Below, in pieces: positions 16,105 through 22,353 of a stretch of 25,898 nt of DNA; position 1 is the stretch's first letter; each line of letters opens with the position of its first letter. The DNA comes from a virus, in the IMG/VR virus record IMGVR_UViG_3300048928_000261, positions 1-25,898 of that record; one strand, given 5' to 3'. A model generated the notes under the pieces. The model ran no database searches. It was not told the DNA's origin and worked only from the letters and a program-made list of their open reading frames with translations. The translations under genes and the position numbers were made by a program.

Positions 16105-16129
16105 GTAAGCGTTACATAGTGACCGTCTT
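16105..16129 (+). repeat. Left terminal inverted repeat of the IS66 element
   Basis: It begins GTAAGCGTTACAT and ends ACCGTCTT. It matches the reverse complement of 18286-18310 at 20 of 25 positions; GTAAGCG is the usual IS66-family tip. It overlaps a TTGACA hexamer at 16128-16133, which could act as a -35 for the passenger gene, though I see no good -10. Confidence 0.9.
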
Positions 16130-16269
16130 GACACTGCAAGATTAAAAATCTGTCAGACCCTGGTTGCCAATCGGTACGAATAAAGCTTAACAGGCGCTTT
16201 GTTTTCGCCATTGATCTGACGGCGGGAGGTATATCGTTGGCTTACCGGCAAACTGGAAGGAACAGGTTC

Positions 16270-17112
16270 ATGAAACTCGCTTTAATTGGAAACTGTCAGT
16301 TAGAAGTTTTAGGCGATTTGATAAAAAATCATGCCGCTCTTCATGAAGATAAGTTTACTTACGTATACAATACCCCTGTCTACAAGCTTGATGAAAAGAG
16401 AGACCTGGTAAATTTTTATCATGAAATTGAGCAGTGTGATGCGATTTTTATGCAGTACCATTCTGAAAGATGGAGGGGGTTTTCTACGGCAACGCTCAGC
16501 AAATATTTTGATCTGACTGTCTTGCCTACTCTGGAGTCCAGAGTTTCATGCTCCCAGCTAGGGTATTATGATTTACCTTTGCCCGACATGATGGTTTATG
16601 TAGATTACCGTTTTCTGCATCTTTATCTGAGCGGTCACGATGTCACCCATGCTGTCAAACGCTACCATCAGGCAGAGTTCTCTGAAAAGAAGCAACTGTC
16701 TATGCTTGAACAGGATGCCAAAAAATACAAAAATCTTTTCAAGCAGGGCAAAGTGTATTTTGATTATTCGGGTGATTATTTTCGCAGCCTGAGTGAAAAT
16801 ACGGGAAGCTATTCAACTATAAGTCATCCTAATAACGAAAATCTTGCTGTACTGCTGAGTGCCATATATCTTAAAACCTATAATATTACTGAAAAATTTT
16901 CTCTGCAGGGTAACGACATGTTACTCAACTACGTCGCACCGACTCTGGGTTCAGGTGATACATCTTATTTTATGATGCGTCAGAGTGGCCTTGCTCTTGC
17001 AGCTAAAATTAATTATGTTTTTTTTGAAAGCCAGGAAAAGAACAATCTTACAAGTAATTTATTGAAATCAGCGTATTATCAATCCCTCAAAGATGGCTTC
17101 ACTAATATATGA
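16270..17112 (+). CDS. WcbI-like putative polysaccharide acetyltransferase (IS passenger)
   Basis: The product (280 residues from this start) begins MKLALIGNCQLEVLGDLI. IGNCQ near the N-terminus is the signature of the WcbI family, SGNH-like CoA-binding proteins implicated in capsule polysaccharide acetylation. The later TISHPNNENLAVLLSAIYLKTYN resembles the family's conserved HP block. No signal peptide or membrane segment is seen, so it should act in the cytosol. ATG 16270 has GGAAGGA 8 bases upstream; a TTG at 16237 with GGGAGG is an alternative, adding 11 residues. It is clearly AT-richer than the flanking IS and phage genes, lies wholly inside the IS ends, and is oriented opposite to tnp genes. 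Function by homology only; altering host surface sugars is inference. Confidence 0.68.
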   Translation: MKLALIGNCQLEVLGDLIKNHAALHEDKFTYVYNTPVYKLDEKRDLVNFYHEIEQCDAIFMQYHSERWRGFSTATLSKYFDLTVLPTLESRVSCSQLGYYDLPLPDMMVYVDYRFLHLYLSGHDVTHAVKRYHQAEFSEKKQLSMLEQDAKKYKNLFKQGKVYFDYSGDYFRSLSENTGSYSTISHPNNENLAVLLSAIYLKTYNITEKFSLQGNDMLLNYVAPTLGSGDTSYFMMRQSGLALAAKINYVFFESQEKNNLTSNLLKSAYYQSLKDGFTNI

Positions 17113-17162
17113 CTCCATTCTCATTTATATCCTTAAGCTTCATATACAGACCGTATAGATGA

Positions 17163-17361
17163 TTATGCAGATGCGAGGTCGGCTTTCCAGGGCAGCAGGT
17201 CTCGTACCCTGTTTGCCGGCCAGTCCTGGATATGGCCGATGACGTAACGCAGCCACGCCTCCGGATCCACGCCGTTCAGCCGGCAGGTTCCGATCAGTGA
17301 GTACAGAACAGCAGCACGTTCTCCGCCCCTGTCTGAACCGGCAAACAGCCAGTTCTTCCGG
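17163..17361 (-). pseudogene. tnpC: C-terminal remnant of IS66 transposase TnpC
   Basis: About 66 codons read RKNWLFAGSDRGGERAAVLY, then SLIGTCRLNGVDPEAW and a stop after LPWKADLASA. This is the well-known end of the IS66 DDE transposase. Everything upstream in the gene (about 450 residues in intact relatives) is gone, and the frame is fused out of register to tnpB near 17358-17363, where GGCC is a likely deletion micro-homology. The remnant cannot be catalytic. Confidence 0.85.
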
Positions 17362-17632
17362 CCTGCGTGAGGTGCACCCTGCCGTCCCGGTTCACCGGCC
17401 AGACAAAGCGCCCCCGCTCCAGGCGTTTGGTGAACAGGCACAGGCCGTCCGCATCGGCCCAGAGGATTTTCACCATATCGCCGCGCCTGCCCCTGAAGAT
17501 AAACAGATGGCCACCAAACGGGTCTGCCCGCAGCGTGTTCTGCACCTTCGCCGCCAGCCCGTTGAAGCTGCAGCGCATGTCTGTCACGCCGGCAACCAGC
17601 CAGATGCGCGTGCCTGACGGAAAGCTAATCAT
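17294..17632 (-). pseudogene. tnpB: Truncated IS66 accessory protein TnpB
   Basis: Residues 1-90 (MISFPSGTRIWLVAGVTDMR to NRDGRVHLTQA) match IS66 TnpB (IS66 Orf2), including GGHLFIFRGRRGDMVKILWAD and LCLFTKRLERGRFVWPV. From about residue 91 the sequence is out-of-frame tnpC DNA, ending after 112 residues. The usual C-terminal ~25 residues are lost. The start overlaps the tnpA stop (ATGA), the normal coupling in this family. TnpB is required for transposition in studied IS66 members, so function is doubtful. Confidence 0.85.
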
Positions 17633-18273
17633 ATCTCACTCTCACGGAGCTCACTGACCAGCGCCCGCAGCAACTCCGGTGTCACGGGGCCGGTCAGGCT
17701 CAGGGTGCCGCCGGGCAGCGTCAGCTTACAGCTGATAACGGGGGGCGAATCCGGAACCCCACTGCTCTGCCTGACCGGAACGGGAAAGGGCTCAACCATG
17801 ACGGGTATCATCCCGGCGCGCGTGGCGGGGTCCAGCAGGCCCTGACGGTGCAGGTTGCGCCAGTTAAACACCAGGTTATCGTTGACCCCGTGCTCCCGGG
17901 CCAGCTGTGCCACACAGGCGTCCGGCTGCAGGCTCAGCTCCGCCATGTGGATTTTGAACTCCAGCGGCCAGTCCGGGCGCCGCTTTTTTACGGGCAGATT
18001 CGTTTCCAGATTGAAAGCGTAAAGCTCCTCATCAAGCCGTTCCGGCGTGTAGTCTTCGGGCAGCGGCCAGTTAATACCCGTACGGCGAAAACGCTTGAAC
18101 ATTTTATGCGTAGCGGAAGTGCTGATATTCAGTTGCTCAGCGATTTCACGGTAGGTCAGGGCGTCGTTAAACCGCAGGCTGAGTGCTGTAGTGATCCAGG
18201 GTCTGCTGATGTAAGGCGTGTTTCTGTCCACGGTAGTGTCCATGTTCGTAAAAGTGTCCATGGTAGGAAACAC
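17629..18273 (-). CDS. tnpA: IS66 accessory protein TnpA with an N-terminal HTH extension
   Basis: The C-terminal ~115 residues are IS66 TnpA-like: WPLEFKIHMAELSLQPDACV, then AQLAREHGVNDNLVFNWRNL, a helix-turn-helix of the IS3/IS66 Orf1 type, and a beta-rich end. The first ~100 residues are an added HTH (FNDALTYREIAEQLNISTSA) followed by FRRTGINWPLPEDYTPERLDEELY, which resembles the N-terminus of IS21-type IstA transposases. At 214 residues it is longer than the ~100-150 of common IS66 TnpA proteins. The start is uncertain: GTG at 18273, or ATG at 18261 or 18243. The frame is intact. Confidence 0.75.
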   Translation of the reverse strand: MFPTMDTFTNMDTTVDRNTPYISRPWITTALSLRFNDALTYREIAEQLNISTSATHKMFKRFRRTGINWPLPEDYTPERLDEELYAFNLETNLPVKKRRPDWPLEFKIHMAELSLQPDACVAQLAREHGVNDNLVFNWRNLHRQGLLDPATRAGMIPVMVEPFPVPVRQSSGVPDSPPVISCKLTLPGGTLSLTGPVTPELLRALVSELRESEI

Positions 18274-18285
18274 GGGCAGAAATGG

Positions 18286-18310
18286 AAGACGGTGTGGATG
18301 TGACGCTTAC
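18286..18310 (-). repeat. Right terminal inverted repeat of the IS66 element
   Basis: Reverse complement begins GTAAGCGTCACAT and ends ACCGTCTT, the partner of 16105-16129. Its tip supplies the TAA that prematurely ends the cor-like reading frame. Confidence 0.9.
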
Positions 18311-18474
18311 AGATATTCGGTGGTGCTGACCGGTTTTCTTATGCCGAATACCGGTACCGCCACCCGGCTTTTCATCACTACCGCACCGTTATAGCACAGC
18401 GGCGGCGTGTTGCTTGCGCAGCCTGATGCCATTAACGAAACCAGCACAACCGCCGCAGCGTTAATCATTTTCAT
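18307..18474 (-). pseudogene. cor: 5' part of a Cor-like phage exclusion lipoprotein gene, disrupted by IS66
   Basis: The minus strand encodes MKMINAAAVVLVSLMASGCA, a lipoprotein signal with lipobox MASG-C (Cys19), followed by SNTPPLCYNGAVVMKSRV and AVPVFGIRKPVSTTEYL. A stop created by the IS tip follows. A small opposite-strand lipoprotein gene just after J is the place of cor in phages such as N15, phi80 and HK022, where it blocks FhuA-dependent superinfection. The Cor identity is from memory of family and position, so moderate. CAGGGA precedes the ATG. With the IS removed the gene continues in frame to 16009. The truncated 55-residue product lacks the conserved GGSFGYQW end and is probably inactive. 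Confidence 0.75.
18311..18318. repeat. Right 8-bp target-site duplication of the IS66 element
   Basis: AGATATTC, identical to 16097-16104 on the other side of the element. Confidence 0.92.
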
Positions 18475-18547
18475 CTTTATTCCCTGAACCGTATGGATGT
18501 GAATCCATTCTATTGGCCGCCTGGTCAGGCGCTAAATAGATTAAACA

Positions 18548-18582
18548 GATCAATATTTCCTGATTGATCGACTTTATCGATC
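18548..18582. promoter_or_regulatory. GATC-rich palindromes between the cor-like gene and the tail fibre gene
   Basis: GATCAAT (18548-18554) pairs with ATTGATC (18563-18569), and GATCGA (18566-18571) pairs with TCGATC (18577-18582). The 35-bp stretch contains three Dam sites. It lies in the ~150-bp gap between divergent genes, so it could hold operator or methylation-sensitive sites. No promoter is assigned with confidence. Confidence 0.4.
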
Positions 18583-18625
18583 GTTTATACGCGCGCCGTA
18601 TTCTGGCGTCATGCCCGGAGAAAAC

Positions 18626-20041
18626 ATGATTTACACAACTGGCTCAATTGCTGTCAGCGGCAACACGCTGACCGGCACCGGCACGAATTTCACACAGGCA
18701 GGCTCTCTTATACGTACCGGCTGCACGGTGCTGGCGCTGACCAGCCCGGCGCAGGCCTTCCAGATCACCGCCATCGAAAGCGCGACCAGCCTCACGGTGA
18801 CGCCGGCGGCCAGCCCGGCGATTCCCGCCGGCACGAAGTTCGCCATTCTGCTTAGCGACAGCCTCAGCGTTGACGGCCTGGCGCAGGATATCGCCGAGAC
18901 GTTTACCATGTACCAGCGTTATATGGGGGGCTTTGCTGACGTGATGAACGGGGCCGGCGACGTGACAATCACCATCAACGGGCAGCCGGTCACCGTACCC
19001 GGCCAGAAATCGCTGGCGAAGAAGGGGGCCAACTCAGATATCACCTCGCTCAGCGGGATGACTACAGCACTGAGTATTGAGCAGGGCGGTACCGGAGCAA
19101 AGACGAAAGCGGATGCACGCCTGTCTTTGTCAGCCGCCTCATCCGGAGCTAACAGCGACATCACCTCTCTTGGCGGGCTGACCACAGCGCTGAGTATCAC
19201 GCAGGGCGGCACCGGGGCGAAAACGGCGTCAGATGCCCGCAGCAGTCTCGGGCTCGGTAGCGCATCAACGAAAAACGCCGGAACAAATCCGGGTGAGGTG
19301 ATGGAGGTTGGCGCTTTTTCACTCGGAACTGACCTTTCATCAGCACCATCGAATTCGGGGCTTTACCCGGTTAACCGGTTTATCCAGATCCCCTCTGCTG
19401 GTGGTAATAACCCCGTACCCGGTACCGGAGGCGTAGGGCTCAACTTCGCCCTCAGCGCCAACTATGGTTTCCATCTTCTCGCATCCATTGGAGGAACAGC
19501 GAGGCTGTTTGGGCAAAGCGTCAACACGCAGTCCGGTTTTGGCGCGCGGGTGGAGTTTTACAGCACAGGTAACACTACCCGGGCTGCAGACGGTTCAGTC
19601 AAGGCAGCGTCGCCCATCGTTCGTATTGTGAAAAGCAAAGAGGACTGTACGCGGCCAGACATCGACGAGGCAGACTTCGAGTGGTGCGGCGCAGGCGTGG
19701 CGAATGCCGAGGCTGAGGGCGTTACTCTGACGCGTGAAGCGACGGGTGTGTACCTTCTGAACGGCTCTGCTGGCCTGGCTAAGTCCGGGTGGCAAATGTC
19801 GCCACCGCGTGACCCGCAGGGATCCGGAGATATGGGCATCGTGGAAGCAGAGCAGGCGGAGGATGGCTCGCTAACCATTCGGCTCTATAAGCGTCGTTAT
19901 GTCCTTTCCGAGGACGGTGACATCGAACTGCAAAAAGGCGTAGCCATAGACGTACCGCCGACAAGCTGGATCGATGTCCGCCTGGATATGCCGGAAAACA
20001 GCATCTGGAATCAGCGCGCCGAGAGCGCAAAGGAAGAATAA
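18626..20041 (+). CDS. Side tail fibre protein with tandem repeats
   Basis: A 471-residue tail fibre. The start ATG 18626 is preferred over 18611 because GGAG at 18617-18620 sits just upstream and the N-terminus MIYTTGSIAVSGNTLTGTGT is the standard opening of lambdoid side fibres. Residues 1-100 form the tail-attachment domain (ending DGLAQDIAETFTMYQRYM). Residues 134-213 are two 40-residue repeats, each containing GANSDITSL and TQGGTGAKT-type motifs, a common fibre shaft unit. The C-terminus (from ~360, VTLTREATGVYLLNGSAGL) resembles a fibre head found in several enterobacterial prophages. No separate fibre assembly chaperone gene follows. It probably gives secondary host attachment. Confidence 0.88.
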   Translation: MIYTTGSIAVSGNTLTGTGTNFTQAGSLIRTGCTVLALTSPAQAFQITAIESATSLTVTPAASPAIPAGTKFAILLSDSLSVDGLAQDIAETFTMYQRYMGGFADVMNGAGDVTITINGQPVTVPGQKSLAKKGANSDITSLSGMTTALSIEQGGTGAKTKADARLSLSAASSGANSDITSLGGLTTALSITQGGTGAKTASDARSSLGLGSASTKNAGTNPGEVMEVGAFSLGTDLSSAPSNSGLYPVNRFIQIPSAGGNNPVPGTGGVGLNFALSANYGFHLLASIGGTARLFGQSVNTQSGFGARVEFYSTGNTTRAADGSVKAASPIVRIVKSKEDCTRPDIDEADFEWCGAGVANAEAEGVTLTREATGVYLLNGSAGLAKSGWQMSPPRDPQGSGDMGIVEAEQAEDGSLTIRLYKRRYVLSEDGDIELQKGVAIDVPPTSWIDVRLDMPENSIWNQRAESAKEE

Positions 20042-20061
20042 AAAAGCCCCGGCGACGGGGC
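20040..20061 (-). terminator. Hairpin after the tail fibre gene, best as a minus-strand terminator
   Basis: GCCCC (20046-20050) pairs with GGGGC (20057-20061). The A-run just left of it becomes a U-tract only when read on the minus strand; on the + strand there is a hairpin without U-tract. It may block antisense reading into the late operon. Confidence 0.5.
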
Positions 20062-20187
20062 AGTTACATTCCGCGCCTGTCTGTTGCAGGCTACGGGTCT
20101 GTATTGATTTTAGACGATTTTTAAATTTCACTTTAGTAAATTCGATTATGGTTCAATGAATTGACAATTCTCTTTGCCGCTTCGCCT

Positions 20188-20229
20188 TGATAACGCTCTC
20201 GCTTATGAATACTGTATATTTAAACAGTA
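20188..20229 (+). promoter_or_regulatory. SOS promoter with LexA box
   Basis: The 20-bp TACTGTATATTTAAACAGTA at 20210-20229 fits the LexA operator CTG-N10-CAG with an AT-rich centre, close to the ideal consensus. TTGATA at 20188-20193 and TACTGT at 20210-20215, 16 bases apart, could be the promoter hexamers, so LexA binding would occlude the -10. GAGG and an ATG at 20246 follow within 20 bases. Confidence 0.9.
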
Positions 20230-20245
20230 ATTAAGCGAGGCTAAT

Positions 20246-20530
20246 ATGACACATCCTCTTTTTTCCATCAGCGGCCTGAATCCGGCGGCGCAGTACATAG
20301 AAATCGGCTCGGACGTTCTGGCTGTGGAGCAACGTTCCGAAGCCGACGCTGGCTGTATGCTGTTGATAGCTTTCATGGGCCGCCGTCAGATCGCGCGGTT
20401 ATGCGGAACGTCGTTGATCACGGAAGAGGGGGAGGCGATTGAGGGCGACGCCCTGGATGACGTGGAAATGCTTGGCGTGGTTACGCACATCATTCGTCCC
20501 GCGGCGTTCGACGACTATCCGGTGATGTGA
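20246..20530 (+). CDS. Short UmuD/S24-like protein lacking catalytic residues
   Basis: A 94-residue protein upstream of umuC and directly behind the LexA box. Alignment by eye to the UmuD C-terminal half: SDVLAVEQRSEADAGCMLLI and AFMGRRQIARLCG fit DLLIVDSAITASHGDIVI and AAVDGEFTVKKLQ of UmuD, and LDDVEMLGVVTHIIRP fits LDVFGVVIHVVK. The segment bearing the catalytic Ser is absent and the position of the catalytic Lys (VKKL) is Ala-Arg (IARL), so it cannot self-cleave. It may act as a ready-made UmuD'-like partner. The stop is one base before the polymerase ATG, so the two are coupled. Homology is inferred from fold pattern; family not proven. Confidence 0.6.
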   Translation: MTHPLFSISGLNPAAQYIEIGSDVLAVEQRSEADAGCMLLIAFMGRRQIARLCGTSLITEEGEAIEGDALDDVEMLGVVTHIIRPAAFDDYPVM

Positions 20531-20531
20531 G

Positions 20532-21797
20532 ATGTTTGCCCTCGTCGATGCCAACTCATTTTATGCGTCGTGCGAACAGGCGTTCAGGCCAGAGCTTGAC
20601 CTCGTGCCTGTAGTTGTGGCTTCGAACAATGACGGCTGCGTAATCGCCCGGTCGGCGCTTGCCAAAAAGCTGGGCATCAAAACTGGCGATCCGATCTTCA
20701 AGAATGCCGAGCTTTTTCGCCGGAACGGGGTGGTTTACTTCAGCTCGAATTATGAGTTGTACGGGGATATGAGCCACCGGCTTATGTCTACACTGGAAGA
20801 AATATGCCCGCGCGTATCGGTTTACAGCATTGACGAGGCTTTCTGCGATCTGACAGGGGTGCGTAACTGTCGTGATCTTACGGATTTCGGGCGGGAGATT
20901 AAGCAAACAGTTTACCAGCGCACGCTGCTGCATGTAGGCGTTGGTATCGCCCCCACAAAGACGCTGGCCAAACTGGCGAACCACGCAGCAAAGACATGGA
21001 AGGCTACTGGCGGTGTTGTGGATTTATCGAACGTTGACCGCCAACGGAAGCTGATGGCACTGCTGCCCTGCAACGAAGTATGGGGAATCGGGTCGCGGAT
21101 CAGCAAGAAGCTGGAGGCCATGGGAATAAAAACGGCGCTGCAGCTGGCAGATGCCGATATACGCTTTATCCGTAAACACTTCAGCGTGGTGATGGAAAGA
21201 ACGGTGCGCGAGCTGCGCGGCGAATCTTGCCTGGAGTTTGATGAGTTTCAGCCGGCGAAGCAGGAGATCTGCTGCAGCCGGTCTTTTGGTCAACGCGTCA
21301 CCGACTATACGGAAATGCGCCAGGCCATAGTGAGTTATGCCACGCGCGCGGCAGAGAAGCTACGCGGAGAACATCAGTTCTGCCGTTACGTCTCTGCCTT
21401 CGTTAAAACCTCGCCTTTTGCTCTTGATGAACCCTATTACGGCAAGCATGCCGGAACAAAGCTCCTGACCCCTACGCAGGACACACGCGACATTGTGGCC
21501 GCTGCTGTGCGTTGCCTTGATGCGGTCTGGAAAGATGGTCACCGGTACCAGAAAGGCGGGATCCTTCTGGGAGACTTTTTTAGCCAGGGCGTGGCGCAGC
21601 TAAACCTCTTTGACGACACCGCTCCAAGGGCAAACGCCACGGCGCTGATGGATATCCTGGACTCAGTGAATCAGCGGAACGGTCGGGGCACGCTGTTTTT
21701 TGCGGGGCAGGGGATCGAGAAGAAATGGCAGATGAAACGGGAGATGCTGTCGCCCCGCTGGACCACCCACCTGCAGGACGTACCAAAGGTGTTATAG
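20532..21797 (+). CDS. umuC: UmuC-like Y-family translesion DNA polymerase
   Basis: A full-length 421-residue Y-family polymerase, the catalytic subunit of a Pol V-type enzyme that copies damaged DNA at the cost of mutations. Catalytic acidic residues are visible: D6 in MFALVDANSFYASCE, and D101/E102 in VYSIDEAFCDL. The steric-gate/finger region (NNDGCVIARSALAKKLGIKTGDP) and the HhH segment near LLPCNEVWGIGSRISKKLEAMGI are intact. A beta-clamp binding motif QLNLF occurs at residues 356-360, followed by a ~60-residue tail (SPRWTTHLQDVP). It is expressed from the LexA-controlled promoter at 20188-20229 with the small upstream protein. Prophage-carried SOS mutagenesis genes are known. Confidence 0.95.
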   Translation: MFALVDANSFYASCEQAFRPELDLVPVVVASNNDGCVIARSALAKKLGIKTGDPIFKNAELFRRNGVVYFSSNYELYGDMSHRLMSTLEEICPRVSVYSIDEAFCDLTGVRNCRDLTDFGREIKQTVYQRTLLHVGVGIAPTKTLAKLANHAAKTWKATGGVVDLSNVDRQRKLMALLPCNEVWGIGSRISKKLEAMGIKTALQLADADIRFIRKHFSVVMERTVRELRGESCLEFDEFQPAKQEICCSRSFGQRVTDYTEMRQAIVSYATRAAEKLRGEHQFCRYVSAFVKTSPFALDEPYYGKHAGTKLLTPTQDTRDIVAAAVRCLDAVWKDGHRYQKGGILLGDFFSQGVAQLNLFDDTAPRANATALMDILDSVNQRNGRGTLFFAGQGIEKKWQMKREMLSPRWTTHLQDVPKVL

Positions 21798-21839
21798 CAG
21801 GTGAAATCGCTGCTGAAATGAGGGTAATCAGGACAGGGG

Positions 21840-21872
21840 TTTTACCTTCATTTTACCTTAGTTTTACCTTAG
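21840..21872 (+). repeat. Three 11-bp direct repeats beside the tRNA-Pro fragment
   Basis: TTTTACCTTCA is followed by two copies of TTTTACCTTAG, head to tail. They lie 57 bases from the att-like core. Arm-type integrase binding sites near attP cores look like this, but that role is inferred. Confidence 0.75.
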
Positions 21873-21891
21873 ACGAATTTAAGGCATAAAA

Positions 21892-21915
21892 AAACCAGCC
21901 GTAAGAGGCTGGTTT
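21892..21915. terminator. Bidirectional terminator after umuC
   Basis: AAACCAGCC pairs with GGCTGGTTT around GTAAGA. The T-run is short on the + strand (TTTAATT) and strong on the minus strand (TTTTTTT). It isolates the umu operon from the accessory block. Confidence 0.7.
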
Positions 21916-21928
21916 AATTGGGGAATTT

Positions 21929-21976
21929 TGGTCGGCACGAGAGGATTTGAACCTCCGACCCCTGACACCCCATGAC
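21929..21976 (-). other. 3' fragment of proL-type tRNA-Pro(GGG), probable attachment-site relic
   Basis: On the minus strand this reads from GTCATGGGGTGTCAGGGG through GGTTCAAATCC to GTGCCGACCA, the anticodon loop (GGG) to CCA end of proL. From memory it differs from E. coli proL by one base. The 5' half of the tRNA is missing, so it is not a functional tRNA. Such 3' pieces mark tRNA-integrated elements. Its CCA end points left, towards umuC, so the matching element would lie to its right. Confidence 0.85.
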
Positions 21977-22256
21977 AGAGGCTTATATCTAAGGGCCGCT
22001 TAGTGCCAGAAGCAGAAGTTGCTGGCATCATTATGTGTTAATTAACCGGGAATAGCTCATTCATATAGTAGTGGGCGAGTTATCAAAAGTTCTCACCCAC
22101 CGGTTCCGCCAGTAGGGATTCTTGAATGCACGTGCTCTAAATCACAGTCGCGTCACTAAGACTTTTATATAAACTTAAGTCAAAAAACCGTTACCATCGT
22201 CTAATTAGTTAACTATTCTTCGCTTTGCAAATTATCAACATGATGGCTTAAAGTGT

Positions 22257-22285
22257 TTGAGTTAAGCATTTAAATTCCATACACT
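22257..22285 (+). promoter_or_regulatory. Possible promoter of the P-loop ATPase gene
   Basis: TTGAGT (22257-22262) and TACACT (22280-22285) are 17 bases apart, each matching 4 of 6 consensus bases. The predicted leader is about 60 bases. Confidence 0.35.
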
Positions 22286-22353
22286 AAAGATGTATGAAAC
22301 TCAGTCATGTTTAAGCGTAGTTTTCAAATATTGCTCTATATTAAAGGATTGTT

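Larger units (their letters stand above)
16105..18310. mobile_element. Defective IS66-family element carrying a WcbI-like passenger gene
   Basis: The 2206-bp element has terminal inverted repeats (16105-16129 and 18286-18310) that begin GTAAGCGT and end ACCGTCTT, matching at 20 of 25 positions, and exact 8-bp flanking duplications. Inside, reading from the right end on the minus strand, are tnpA, a tnpB that runs out of frame into the last ~66 codons of tnpC, and then, on the + strand, an AT-rich acetyltransferase-like gene next to the left end. Most of tnpC, including the expected DDE catalytic region, is absent, so it should move only if a related IS66 supplies the transposase. It interrupts a cor-like gene. 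Confidence 0.93.
21798..22353. other. Gene-free junction: repeats, hairpin and tRNA fragment
   Basis: No credible gene is present. It holds three 11-bp direct repeats (21840-21872), a bidirectional hairpin (21892-21915), a 48-nt tRNA-Pro 3' fragment (21929-21976), and a possible promoter for the ATPase gene (22257-22285). Base composition falls from phage-like to AT-rich to the right of the tRNA fragment. Confidence 0.7.

Noticed and set aside
16003-16119. 38-residue + strand ORF starting MLSLRQRQPVAG, overlapping the stop of the J-associated gene
   Set aside because: It lies antisense to the cor-like 3' fragment, whose frame is restored by IS removal. Its end runs into the IS repeat, so the overlap looks accidental.
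16128-16156. Promoter for the passenger gene starting from TTGACA in the IS left end
   Set aside because: No acceptable -10 hexamer occurs at a 16-18-base spacing; only the -35-like hexamer is seen.
16017-16211. 64-residue minus-strand ORF crossing the IS left end
   Set aside because: It starts inside the IS, crosses the target duplication and is out of frame with the cor-like fragment; a chimera without independent support.
17297-17657. Two + strand ORFs inside the IS66 tnpB/tnpC region
   Set aside because: They are antisense to the recognisable TnpB and TnpC coding frames.
20556-20984. 142-residue minus-strand ORF within umuC
   Set aside because: It is a shadow of the well-supported UmuC reading frame.
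21840-21872. CRISPR-like repeat array
   Set aside because: Repeats are 11 bp, directly adjacent, without spacers.
21929-21976. Functional tRNA-Pro gene
   Set aside because: Only the 3' 48 bases are present; the D-arm and 5' acceptor strand are missing.
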